64,000 bases of DNA from Allobosea sp. OK403 (GTDB lineage: Bacteria; Pseudomonadota; Alphaproteobacteria; Rhizobiales; Beijerinckiaceae): the NCBI RefSeq assembly GCF_900113835.1, contig NZ_FOQV01000008.1, forward strand, positions 124,001 through 188,000, written 5' to 3'. Every line of letters begins with the position of its first letter. Within the stretch, counting starts at the first letter, position 1. Below, in pieces: positions 18,784-26,532 of the stretch. Position numbers and translations under genes: made by a program. The notes beneath the pieces were generated by a model. It had not been told where the DNA came from, ran no database searches, and saw nothing but the letters and a program-made list of their open reading frames with translations.

Positions 18784-18813
18784 GCCCAGGCGGCCCAGGA
18801 TTGCGGAAGCGAG

Positions 18814-18845
18814 AAAAGCCACCCGTAAGGGTGGCCTTTTTCTTT
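18814..18845 (+). terminator. Rho-independent terminator of the lipoprotein gene
   Basis: GCCACCC (18818-18824), loop GTAA, GGGTGGC (18829-18835), then a T-rich tract. The right arm is the first part of the direct repeat at 18829-18902. The second copy of that repeat (25304) keeps the right arm and T-run but has no matching left arm, which places the island junction inside this terminator. Confidence 0.85.
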
Positions 18846-18902
18846 TGTCTTGAAGGAGAGCGTCGACGTTTTTATGCGCCGAGGAATTTGAAGTGGCCGC
18901 CG
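18829..18902. repeat. Direct repeat, left copy (hemC 3'-end duplicate, attL-like)
   Basis: The 74 bases match 25304-25378 with four transitions and one single-base gap. The repeat spans the terminator right arm, its T-run and the last nine codons of hemC plus stop (minus strand). In this left copy the nine codons (GGHFKFLGA) form the C terminus of the nitronate monooxygenase-like gene instead of hemC. Confidence 0.9.
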
Positions 18903-19981
18903 GCCCGCGCCTGAAATACCTGCCGCGTCTCCCGGACCAGTGCGTCGAACAACTCACCCGCCGTACGGTGACACAGCAGGGCCGCCGATTGTCCGGCGTA
19001 GATCGAAAGCAGGTCGTCGCGGCCGCGCTCGATGGCCGCGCCGCGCAGGCTGTTCGTCAGCCAGTTCTGTGCCGGGTATGGTGCGAGATCATCTCCGTAG
19101 GCTGCCATTTCCTCGGAATATCCGTTGCAGATGGCGCGTGCCAATCGCCCCGAAAAAACCCGCGTCAGCGTCGTGTGACGCGCCCGATCGGACAGCAGGG
19201 CTGCACGATAGAGAGGTGATGCGCCGGATTCTGCGCAGGCCAGGAACGCCGTGCCGACCTGCACGCCGTCGGCACCGAGCGCCATCGCAGCTGCGACCCC
19301 TCGGCCGTCTGCGATGCCGCCGGCGGCAATGACCGGGATTCGGACGGCATCCCGAACCTGCGGGATCAGTGCGAAGGTCCCCACGAGCGAACGTTCGGGC
19401 GGCTCCAAGAACGACACCCGATGACCACCCGCCTCCGCGCCTGATGCGAGAACGAGGTCGATACCCGCGGCTTCGATCGCGTGCGCCTCCTCGACCGTCG
19501 TCGCATTGCCGATCGTGCGGATGCCGCGGGATCGGCACGCCTCGACGATCCGCGGCGAGGGAACGCCGAAGACGAAGCTGATGACCGGAGGCGCCGCCTC
19601 GATCAGCGCCTCGATCTGCTCGTCAAAGTTCTGCCCGAAACGATCGGGGAATGTCGGGGTATCCAGTTCGAGCGCTGCGTAGTGAGCATGCAACCGCCCG
19701 ACGTGACGCTCGAACGACGCTCGGTCGAATCTGGCCATTGCCGGATCTTCGTTGTCGACCCAGAGATTGATGGCGAATGGCGATGCCGTGCGCTCGCCTA
19801 TGCGCACCACGATGTCCCTGATGTGAGCGGGGCTGAAGATATGGGCTCCGAACGAACCGAGGCCACCGAGATTGGAAACCGCGGCAGTCAACTCTACCGA
19901 GGAAAGCCCTCCGCCGAACGGGCCCTGGACGATCGGATAGGTAACCCTCAGCAATCTCGCCGCTTCGGTCTCATTCCACAT
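18872..19981 (-). CDS. Nitronate monooxygenase-like FMN enzyme with hemC-derived C-terminal tail
   Basis: The 369-residue protein has a TIM-barrel of the nitronate monooxygenase/2-nitropropane dioxygenase family. IVQGPFGGGLSS opens the barrel, GSFGAH follows, the active-site His is in LASGAEAGGHRVSF, and the FMN phosphate site is AAGGIADGRG plus GADGVQVGTAFL. Such enzymes oxidise alkyl nitronates or other acidic carbon substrates; the substrate here is unknown. The last nine residues GGHFKFLGA are encoded by the duplicated hemC end, so the native C terminus was probably replaced on insertion. The ATG at 19981 (MWNETEAARLL) is preferred over 20077, which adds an unlike leader. Confidence 0.85.
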   Translation of the reverse strand: MWNETEAARLLRVTYPIVQGPFGGGLSSVELTAAVSNLGGLGSFGAHIFSPAHIRDIVVRIGERTASPFAINLWVDNEDPAMARFDRASFERHVGRLHAHYAALELDTPTFPDRFGQNFDEQIEALIEAAPPVISFVFGVPSPRIVEACRSRGIRTIGNATTVEEAHAIEAAGIDLVLASGAEAGGHRVSFLEPPERSLVGTFALIPQVRDAVRIPVIAAGGIADGRGVAAAMALGADGVQVGTAFLACAESGASPLYRAALLSDRARHTTLTRVFSGRLARAICNGYSEEMAAYGDDLAPYPAQNWLTNSLRGAAIERGRDDLLSIYAGQSAALLCHRTAGELFDALVRETRQVFQARAGGHFKFLGA

Positions 19982-20077
19982 TGTCGCTCGTCCCGCGATA
20001 GCATCCAGCAAAAGATTGGATGAGTTGCGTTGCCCTGCGCCCGACCGTGGCCGGATTGCGCCGCCCTCGACGAGCAT

Positions 20078-20422
20078 TCACGCAAGGGCCTCGCGGCTGT
20101 CGCACGGCGACTGCTCCCTCTCGGTCATGCCGTAGTCGCGCAAGACGGCTGCGACCCGCAGGCGGTAATCCAGAAACACATGCTTGCGGCTGTTGGCCTG
20201 GACAGTGCGATGGATGTTCCAATTGCGGAATGCGGTGACCGCCTCTTCGTCGCGCCAGATGGACAGCGCTAGCAGCTTGTTCGGGTCGGACAAGCTCTGG
20301 AAACGCTCGATGGAGATGAAGCCGTCTATCGTCTCGAGCTGGGGCCCGAGCCGCGCGCCCATGGCCAGATAGGTCTGCATGTTTCCGGGCGCCGGCCACG
20401 ACTCGAAGATCACCGCAATCAT
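20078..20422 (-). CDS. Small ABM/NIPSNAP-like monooxygenase-fold protein
   Basis: The 114-residue protein starts MIAVIFESWPAPG with AGGAG six bases upstream. The dimeric alpha+beta-barrel pattern is visible: a strand at the start, GPQLETIDGFISIERFQSL, and SIWRDEEAVTAFRNW typical of antibiotic-biosynthesis-monooxygenase domains. The reaction is unknown; members oxidise quinones or bind haem without extra cofactor. It lies between the second ABM gene and the nitronate monooxygenase on the same strand with short gaps, so the three probably form an operon. Confidence 0.75.
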   Translation of the reverse strand: MIAVIFESWPAPGNMQTYLAMGARLGPQLETIDGFISIERFQSLSDPNKLLALSIWRDEEAVTAFRNWNIHRTVQANSRKHVFLDYRLRVAAVLRDYGMTEREQSPCDSREALA

Positions 20423-20502
20423 GTCCTGCTCCTGGTCATTGAAGGATGCCCCGGGCCCCGGGCTTCGCGCTGCGGGCGGCCGGGAGCCATCTCGGCATAT
20501 CG

Positions 20503-20826
20503 TCAGCCCGCTTTGCCGGGCGGCGCCTTGGCCAACCACGCCCGCGCCCGGATGACGCTGCAGATCTGGTATTTGAATTCACTGTAGAAATTCTCGAAGC
20601 CGCGCTTTTTGGCCTCACGATGCTCGATATCGACACGCCATTGGTTCAGCGCCTCTTCGGTTTCGAACTCGACGATCGTCACTCGTTCTCCATCGTCGGC
20701 CACGAATCCCTTGTGCGAGACATAGCCGGGCATCGTCCGCGCCCGCTCGCTCATGCGCTGGGCCGCCGGGCCATACTCATCCTGCACGCCGGGCTTCAGC
20801 CGGCTGCGCAATACCGTAACGATCAT
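20503..20826 (-). CDS. Second small ABM-like monooxygenase-fold protein
   Basis: The 107-residue protein starts MIVTVLRSRLKPG with GGAGG seven bases upstream. It has the same fold pattern as its neighbour: first strand, MPGYVSHKGFVADDGERVTIVEFETEEALNQW, then a helix. The C-terminal part YSEFKYQICSVIRARAWLAK is distinct. It is 80 bases upstream of the other ABM gene on the same strand. The substrate is unknown. Paired ABM proteins sometimes form heteromers, but that is speculation. Confidence 0.75.
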   Translation of the reverse strand: MIVTVLRSRLKPGVQDEYGPAAQRMSERARTMPGYVSHKGFVADDGERVTIVEFETEEALNQWRVDIEHREAKKRGFENFYSEFKYQICSVIRARAWLAKAPPGKAG

Positions 20827-21194
20827 GGAAGTGCCTCCATCCTGATGTTGCCGTCGCCCGTCGATGAAGCTGCAGGATTCGCGCTGCAGCGCCTGCCGCC
20901 GCTCATGCGTGGGTTGGCCGGCCAAGGTGCCTGTGCCTGAAGAATTCCAGGATCTCATCCCGGGCCGCGATCGTCGGTTGGGTTCGGCAGAACGAAGCAC
21001 CCTTGCCGATGCAGGGCACGGAAGCGCGCACGCTTCTCGGAATGATAGACGACCAATTGGCGCCCCTCCTGTTGAGACAGGCGGGATTTAGGGAGCCGAC
21101 GTCATGCGGGGCAAACGAGTAATAGTGGAGCCCGCGTGAATGATATTCACGCGCGACGCTGCCGTGAAGGCTCCGGCTTGACGCCTTCGGCAGC
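20827..21194. other. Non-coding gap upstream of the ABM operon
   Basis: 368 bases between the LysR stop and the first ABM gene, all transcribed leftward. I see no convincing gene. The gap is long enough to hold a separate promoter for the ABM-nitronate monooxygenase genes. No clear operator palindrome was found. Confidence 0.5.
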
Positions 21195-22079
21195 TCAACC
21201 TGCCGATGTCGCGCTTTCCTGCAGGATCCAGGATCGGAATGCGACAATGCGCGGATCGTCCGCCCGGCTTTCCGCGCCCACGAGCCAATAGGCGGTCTGG
21301 CTCGGAACGTGGTCCCAAACTTCGACCAGGTTGCCCGAAGCCAGCTCCTCATTCACCAGGGGCTTGCGCCCGATCGCCACGCCGAGGCCCTGGCAGGCTG
21401 CTTGGAACGCCATGTGAATGGTATCGAAGCTAAGCCCCTTCGCCGCATCGGGCATCGCATGGCCGGTCGCGCTCGCCCACATCTCCCAGTCCTCGCTGGT
21501 GCTCGTCACATGGATCAAGGGCGCCTGCTCGATATCGGCGAGATCGCACACGCGTTCACGGATCGACGGCGCGCAGACCGGGACGAGTTCCTCCGCGACC
21601 AGCTTGTCGGCGATAACGCCCTGCCAATTGCCACGGCCCATGCGGATGGCCAAGTCCACGCCGTCCTCCGACAACTCCGCCCGCTCCTGGGATGTGTCGA
21701 TGACGATCTGGATGTCCGGATGGAGCTCGCGGAATATGTGCAGCCGCGGCAGCAGCCACAGAGCCGCGAATGTCGGCGCCGCGCTGATCGAAAGCTGGCC
21801 CGAGCCATGCTTATTGATGACCTGCGCGCTGCCGCTGGCCAGAAGGTGAAGCGCCTGACGGACGGTCGGGATATAGGTCTGTCCCGCCTCGGACAGCACC
21901 AGACCCTTCGTCGTCCGCAGGAAGAGTGGCACGCCAAGCCATTCCTCCAGCGATTGAATGCCGTGGCTGACGGCGCTTGGTGTCAGCAGCAGCTCCTCCG
22001 CCGCGTTCTTGAAGCTCAACAGCCGGGCGGCCGCCTCGAACAGCCGAAGTGAATTCAGCGGCGGTAACCGGGAGCGCAT
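21195..22079 (-). CDS. LysR-type transcriptional regulator (GcvA-like)
   Basis: The 294-residue protein has an N-terminal winged HTH (RLFEAAARLLSFKNAAEELLLTPSAVSHGIQSLEEWLGVPLFLRTTKG) and a periplasmic-binding-like effector domain. The serine/histidine pattern resembles GcvA-type regulators. Start 22079 has AGGAGG eight bases upstream. It is divergent from the enoyl-CoA hydratase-DUF1330 pair across about 155 bases, the usual arrangement for a LysR regulator and its target, and co-directional with the ABM genes. It probably controls the island's catabolic genes; the inducer is unknown. Confidence 0.9.
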   Translation of the reverse strand: MRSRLPPLNSLRLFEAAARLLSFKNAAEELLLTPSAVSHGIQSLEEWLGVPLFLRTTKGLVLSEAGQTYIPTVRQALHLLASGSAQVINKHGSGQLSISAAPTFAALWLLPRLHIFRELHPDIQIVIDTSQERAELSEDGVDLAIRMGRGNWQGVIADKLVAEELVPVCAPSIRERVCDLADIEQAPLIHVTSTSEDWEMWASATGHAMPDAAKGLSFDTIHMAFQAACQGLGVAIGRKPLVNEELASGNLVEVWDHVPSQTAYWLVGAESRADDPRIVAFRSWILQESATSAG

Positions 22080-22233
22080 CGCACTGGCCTCCTGCCGAAC
22101 ATCTCGTCGCATGCGCGCTCCGGCGCAGATCACGAGGTGAGATTTTCTCATGCGCCGGAGACGATTATCCGTTTGTTCGATCGCGAGCGCGATTGCAACG
22201 TCCCGCCACGCAGCAAGGGCAGGAACCGCAATC

Positions 22234-23037
22234 ATGACGTCAACGACAGAGCATCCAGTCCTGATCGAGATCGCCGGCAGCATCGCCACCCTCACGCTCA
22301 ATCGGCCGGCCAAGCTCAACGCGCTGAACTATGCGACGATCGATGCGCTCCAGCGACATCTCGATGCCATCGAACGGGACGAAGCCGTTCGCATCGTGAT
22401 CCTGACAGGCGTCGGCGAGAAGGCCTTCAGCGCGGGCGCCGACATCGCTGGCTTCTCGCTCAGCGTCGAGGCCGGCGTGACCACCGCGATGCGGGAATTC
22501 GTCGGGCGCGGTCAGGCCTTGACCCGGCGCATCGAGAATTTTCCGAAGCCCGTCATCGCCGCGGTGAACGGCCTCGCCTTCGGCGGGGGCTGCGAGATCG
22601 TCGAGGCCTGTCCGCTCGCTATTGCCAGCGACCATGCCCGCTTCGCCAAGCCGGAGATCAATCTCGGCTTTCCCCCGACATTTGGCGGAACCCAGCGCCT
22701 GCCGCGCCATGTCGGTCGCAAGCGGGCCTTGCATCTCATCCTGACCGGCGACCCGATCTCGGCCGAGGAAGCCGTGCGGATCGGGCTGATCAACGAGATC
22801 GTGCCCGCTTCCCGGCTCTTGAAGCGGACGCGGCAGCTCGCGGCGACGATCCTCGGCAAGTCGCCGGCGGCCGTCAGCGCCTGCCTCGCAAGCGTCACCC
22901 GCGGCATCAACCTGTCGATCGACGAAGGCCTGGCCGTCGAAGCCAGCCAGTTTGCGCAATTGGCCCATACCAGCGACGTGCGCGAGGGCATCAGCGCCTT
23001 CCTCGAGCGCCGGCCAGCCCATTTCAGCGGACGCTGA
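22234..23037 (+). CDS. Enoyl-CoA hydratase/isomerase family protein
   Basis: The 267-residue crotonase-fold enzyme has the oxyanion-hole segment GEKAFSAGADIAGF followed by AFGGGCEIVEACPLA. Both catalytic glutamates of true hydratases are kept (the Glu of GGGCE and the Glu of AKPEINLGFPPTFGGTQRL). It should therefore be a working hydratase adding water across a 2-enoyl-CoA. The start at 22234 has AGGA upstream; an ORF start at 22150 adds unlike sequence. It is followed 51 bases later by the DUF1330 gene. Confidence 0.9.
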   Translation: MTSTTEHPVLIEIAGSIATLTLNRPAKLNALNYATIDALQRHLDAIERDEAVRIVILTGVGEKAFSAGADIAGFSLSVEAGVTTAMREFVGRGQALTRRIENFPKPVIAAVNGLAFGGGCEIVEACPLAIASDHARFAKPEINLGFPPTFGGTQRLPRHVGRKRALHLILTGDPISAEEAVRIGLINEIVPASRLLKRTRQLAATILGKSPAAVSACLASVTRGINLSIDEGLAVEASQFAQLAHTSDVREGISAFLERRPAHFSGR

Positions 23038-23088
23038 CGTCCGCAGGAACCAAAACCACAACCTCCGATCACAGAGAGGCGATGAACA

Positions 23089-23529
23089 ATGTCGGGCCAT
23101 ATCGATCTCGAGAAGGCACAGTTCCTGGCGCTTCGCGACAGCGGGCATCAGGGCCCCTTGCATCTGCTCAACCTGATCCGGCTGCGCGAGCGTGCCGATT
23201 ATCTCGATGGCCGCGAGGTCAGCGGCATCGAAGCCTATCAAAGCTATGGCCGGGCCAGCGAAGCCGTGCTCGCCCGCATCGGCGCGAGAATCGTCTGGGA
23301 GGGCCAATTCGACATGGTGCTGATCGGACCGCTGGCCGAGCACTGGGATCTCTGTTTCGTTGCGGAATATCCCAGCGTGCAGGCCTTCGTCGAACTGATC
23401 CGCGATCCCCTCTATCGGGAAGCCGCGCTGCACCGGAAGGCCTCCGCACAGGACACTCGCCTCATCGCGTTGCAGCCGCGGCCGGGGGCGATCCGGTTCG
23501 GCCAGTTCCTTGAAGAAGCCCGCGGCTGA
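23089..23529 (+). CDS. DUF1330 family protein
   Basis: The 146-residue protein has a dimeric alpha/beta-barrel (ABM-like) fold pattern: GPLHLLNLIRLRERADY, SGIEAYQSYGRAS, WEGQFDMVLIGPLAEHWD, and SVQAFVELIRDPLYREAALHRKAS. DUF1330 proteins have no proven reaction; they often travel with CoA-dependent catabolic genes. It is presumably in the same transcript as the upstream hydratase and under the LysR regulator. Confidence 0.8.
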   Translation: MSGHIDLEKAQFLALRDSGHQGPLHLLNLIRLRERADYLDGREVSGIEAYQSYGRASEAVLARIGARIVWEGQFDMVLIGPLAEHWDLCFVAEYPSVQAFVELIRDPLYREAALHRKASAQDTRLIALQPRPGAIRFGQFLEEARG

Positions 23530-23981
23530 TCGCCGGCATCAGCGCGAACGTAAGCCAGTTCGTGATATTCAAGTCGTGGTCGGCGCTGGCTTGGGGCCGT
23601 GTCCAGCATCAGGCGCTGGCTCTGCAATGGGTCGATATCAGTTTTGCTGCGACATCGCTCTGGGGGTCCGCTTTCGGGCGAGGAGCCAACTTCCGCAACT
23701 GGCGCGAGGCGGCGGCTCGTTCCGCACGCAGTTCGATTTCACCACCGCAATCGCGACGCCCGCGTTTCTCACGCTGTCTCTCAGTAACATTTCCAAATAT
23801 CAAGCCTTCGGTCGGACACGCTTCAAACAATCGAACGTCGTAATGCACGGTGAAACTCACAAGTCATGCGGGTCATCCGGCAGAATCAGTCGACCGATTC
23901 ACAGAATCCGTCATCTGCGGGCGGGCTCAGGTTCTCCACGGACGCGGCACCGAACCGAAACCGACCTATCGGAAGGCGATC
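23530..23981. other. Gene-poor, lower-GC stretch inside the island
   Basis: 452 bases with lower GC than the flanks, especially 23770-23860. Frames are open on both strands for 80-160 codons, but none gives a protein I recognise or has a good ribosome binding site. It may hold a gene remnant and the promoter of the lpxD-like gene. Confidence 0.45.
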
Positions 23982-25022
23982 ATGACCGCGATCCAAATTT
24001 CTGAGCCTACTGGAATAACTTTGGCAGAACTCGCGGAAGCGGCTGGACTATCGCTTCCGGTATCCGCCAATCCAGAGGTTCGGCTGAGCGGAGGAGCCAG
24101 CCTCGAGACAGCCGAGCCGTGGCATGTGGCCTATATGGATCACGGCCGCTACGCGGAGGCGTTGCGGGCCACCCTGGCGGGCGTCTGCGTCGTGACGGAG
24201 CGCTTCGCCGATATTGTCCCGCCCGGGACCGTCGCGATCGTCGTCCGGGATCCGCACCTGGCCTATGCCAACCTGCTCGCTCGGCTGCACCCGGAGGCGT
24301 TGCGGCCCGAGCCCGTTCTGGGCCAGGCCGGCACGGCCTTCGGATGTTTCGTGCATCCCGGGGCCCAAGTCGGTGTCGGGGTTGTGCTCGATCCCGGTGT
24401 CGTCATTGGAGACGGGGTCGTCGTCGGAGACGGCACGAGGCTCGGGGCCCATACGGTGCTCGGCGCCGATGTTGTGATAGGCAGGAATTGTTCGATCGGC
24501 GCGGGCGTCACCATCGCGCAATGCGACATGGGCGACCGCGTGATCATCCATCCTGGGGCTCGCATCGGCCAGGACGGCTTCGGGTTCGCGCTAAGCGCTT
24601 CGGGCCATGTGAAAGTGCCACAGCTCGGCCGCGTCCTGATCGGAAACGACGTCGAGATCGGCGCGAACACGACGGTCGATCGTGGCAGCGGGCGGGACAC
24701 GGTCATCGGAGCCGGGACCAAAATCGATAACCTGGTGCAGGTTGCTCACAATGTGCGCATCGGTCGCCACTGCGTGATCGCCGCGCAGGTTGGCATCGCA
24801 GGCTCGACCGTTCTGGACGATGGCGTCGCCGTTGGAGGGCAAAGTGCGATTGCGGGCCATCTCCACATCGGCCGGGGCGCTCAACTGGCCGGGGCATCTG
24901 GATTCATGAGGAATATTCCGGCTGGCGAACGCTGGGGTGGAATGCCGGCCAGACGTGCCCGCGAATGGTTCAGGGAGCAGACAACGCTCAAGAACCTGGC
25001 GAGGCCATCGAGCGCCGCCTGA
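23982..25022 (+). CDS. lpxD: LpxD-type UDP-3-O-acyl-glucosamine N-acyltransferase
   Basis: The 346-residue protein has the LpxD layout: an N-terminal uridine-binding domain (~1-100), a left-handed beta-helix of hexapeptide repeats (~110-290, e.g. [17 protein letters not shown]) and a C-terminal helical tail. The catalytic histidine motif is present in [13 protein letters not shown]. LpxD transfers a 3-hydroxyacyl chain from ACP to the lipid A precursor. The usual lpxD is in the bamA-fabZ-lpxA cluster; this one stands alone on the island and is probably an extra copy or a specialised N-acyltransferase. GGAAGG lies five bases before the start. Confidence 0.85.
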   Translation: MTAIQISEPTGITLAELAEAAGLSLPVSANPEVRLSGGASLETAEPWHVAYMDHGRYAEALRATLAGVCVVTERFADIVPPGTVAIVVRDPHLAYANLLARLHPEALRPEPVLGQAGTAFGCFVHPGAQVGVGVVLDPGVVIGDGVVVGDGTRLGAHTVLGADVVIGRNCSIGAGVTIAQCDMGDRVIIHPGARIGQDGFGFALSASGHVKVPQLGRVLIGNDVEIGANTTVDRGSGRDTVIGAGTKIDNLVQVAHNVRIGRHCVIAAQVGIAGSTVLDDGVAVGGQSAIAGHLHIGRGAQLAGASGFMRNIPAGERWGGMPARRAREWFREQTTLKNLARPSSAA

Positions 25023-25037
25023 TTGGCCCTGCGCCGC

Positions 25038-25079
25038 GTGTCATTTAGTGCCATATGCAAATCGGGCACTACGTGACAC
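25038..25079. repeat. 15-bp near-perfect inverted repeat at the right end of the island
   Basis: GTGTCATTTAGTGCC (25038-25052), a 12-base spacer, then GGCACTACGTGACAC (25065-25079). 13 of 15 positions pair. It begins 16 bases after the lpxD-like stop codon. No T-run follows, so it is not a typical terminator. It could be an operator, a recombinase-binding site or a trace of an insertion-sequence end. Confidence 0.7.
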
Positions 25080-25296
25080 CGAGACCATTATCGAGCGCTC
25101 GAAAATAGAAGAGGTACGGCTGGCAGTGTCCCGCCATGCGGCCGATCTATTCTGGCGCCACCGCGCGGACGGCACGAGCGGAGACACAATCGCCGGAGCA
25201 GCCGGCCTGCCGAAGCGCACGGTCTGGCGCTATATCCGCTGTCACAATTGGCCATTTACCCGCCGACGCACGAACTATGTCAGTGTTGGGTATAAG
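25072..25296 (+). pseudogene. Helix-turn-helix remnant
   Basis: An open frame encodes RLAVSRHAADLFWRHRAD followed by GDTIAGAAGLPKRTVWRYIR, a plausible helix-turn-helix. There is no ATG; a GTG at 25126 is the first possible start. The frame runs on without pause through the terminator region and direct repeat to 25395, so the native end is gone. It could be the N-terminal piece of a regulator or recombinase that once belonged to the island. Confidence 0.4.
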
Positions 25297-25303
25297 TCCG
25301 TTC

Positions 25304-25378
25304 GGGTGGCCTTTTTCTTTTGCCTTGAAGGGGAGCGTCGGCGTTTTTTACGCGCCGAGGAATTTGAAGTGGCCGCCG
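25304..25378. repeat. Direct repeat, right copy (true hemC 3' end, attR-like)
   Basis: The 75 bases contain the last nine hemC codons, the stop and downstream T-run. They are 93% identical to 18829-18902. The left arm of the terminator hairpin present at the left copy is missing here. Confidence 0.9.
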
Positions 25379-26292
25379 AAGCTTCGGTAGGATGATTCGA
25401 GGATGGCGACGCCGCCGCGAAGCCGCAAGGTCTCGGCGGCGGCGAGCCCGAGTTCCACGGCCCGTTCGGCGGTGTCCTCTTCCGTGGCGACGATGCGCTC
25501 TCGCCCGTCGAGCGAGGTGATCTGGGCGTGCAGGACGAGGCGTCCGTCCTTCCAGCTGGTGCAGACGCCGACAGGCAGGCTGCAGCCCGCCCCCAAGGCA
25601 TGCAGCATCGCCCGCTCGCAATCGACCTCGGCGCGGGCCTTCGGATCTTCGATGTCCTTCAGGATCGCCAGAACATCGGCGTCGTCACCTCTCGCCTCGA
25701 TGCCGAGCGCGCCCTGGCCGACGGCGTGGGGAAAGAGCTGCGGGTCCAGCAATTCCGTCGTGGCGCCCGCCAGTCCCAGGCGCTGAAGCCCGGCCTGGGC
25801 CAGGATCACGGCACTGAGGCCGTGCTCCCCGTCGATCTTGGCGAGCCGGGGGCCGACATTGCCCCGGATCGGTACGACCTCAATATCAGGACACAAGCTC
25901 ATGATCTGGGCGCGCCGGCGCAGGGAGCCGGTCCCGACCTTGGCGCCGGGTTTGAGATTGTCCAACGTCGCGCCGCAGAGAACGTCGCGTGCATCCTCCC
26001 GCTCGGGGACCGCGGCCAGGACCAGCCCCTCGCGCAGCATCGTCGGCAGATCCTTCAAGGAGTGGACGACGATATCGACTTCCCGGGAGACCAGTTGCTC
26101 CTCATGTTCGGTCGAGAACACGCCGATGATGCCGAACTGGTGGAATTCGGAGACGCGGTCCTTGTCCGCGATCGTCGCGATCGGGTGCAGCGAGAACTCG
26201 GTCTCGGGGTGCTTCGCCTTGATCAGGCCGATGATGTAATTGGTTTGCGCCATCGCCAATGGGCTGCGCCGCGTGCCTATCTTGATGTGCAT
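25348..26292 (-). CDS. hemC: Hydroxymethylbilane synthase (porphobilinogen deaminase), divergent form
   Basis: The 314-residue enzyme joins four porphobilinogens into hydroxymethylbilane in tetrapyrrole synthesis. Visible signatures are IGTRRSPLAMAQ, the catalytic Asp in DIVVHSLKDLPT, GTGSLRRRAQ, RGNVGPRLAKID, HAVGQGALGIE and the dipyrromethane-binding Cys in GAGCSLPVG. Several otherwise constant spots differ: GTRRSPLA for GTRxSPLA, GTGSLRR for GTSSLRR, and IIGVFSTEHEEQL where GGKGLFxKEIE is usual. It may be a second, specialised copy. Its 3' end is the target of the island; the C terminus GGHFKFLGA is shared with the nitronate monooxygenase gene. Confidence 0.9.
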   Translation of the reverse strand: MHIKIGTRRSPLAMAQTNYIIGLIKAKHPETEFSLHPIATIADKDRVSEFHQFGIIGVFSTEHEEQLVSREVDIVVHSLKDLPTMLREGLVLAAVPEREDARDVLCGATLDNLKPGAKVGTGSLRRRAQIMSLCPDIEVVPIRGNVGPRLAKIDGEHGLSAVILAQAGLQRLGLAGATTELLDPQLFPHAVGQGALGIEARGDDADVLAILKDIEDPKARAEVDCERAMLHALGAGCSLPVGVCTSWKDGRLVLHAQITSLDGRERIVATEEDTAERAVELGLAAAETLRLRGGVAILESSYRSFGGHFKFLGA

Positions 26293-26532
26293 GGGGACGG
26301 TTCACCTGGGCTGGAAGCCCGCTCGCGGCCATTGATTTGAAGCGCTCTATATCAGGAGCGGGTGGCGGCGACGAGTGCGGCGTTCCAGCGCCCTCCGACC
26401 GGCTGGGACTGGCGGGCAGGCTGCGCTGGTTCGGCGTCATGCGTATTCCAGGCGAGAGCCCGCCTCAAACGTCGCTGGCGGCACCCCGGCTGCGGTGTAA
26501 ACGTCGCCGCCCCACGCTGCCAAGGCCACTCA

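Larger units (their letters stand above)
18829..25378. mobile_element. Putative 6.5-kb genomic island inserted at the 3' end of hemC
   Basis: The segment is bounded by 74/75-bp direct repeats carrying the hemC 3' end, the usual footprint of site-specific integration into the end of a gene, with the gene restored. The cargo is a LysR regulator with small oxidative and CoA-metabolising enzymes and an LpxD-type acyltransferase. The right end has a 42-base near-palindrome and a helix-turn-helix remnant. No integrase is visible inside; a tyrosine-recombinase fragment lies 3.5 kb to the right. Integration by a recombinase is an inference; the repeat is seen directly. Confidence 0.65.

Noticed and set aside
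18829-25378. Island as a prophage or integrative conjugative element
   Set aside because: No phage structural, replication, relaxase or secretion genes are present; only metabolic cargo is seen.
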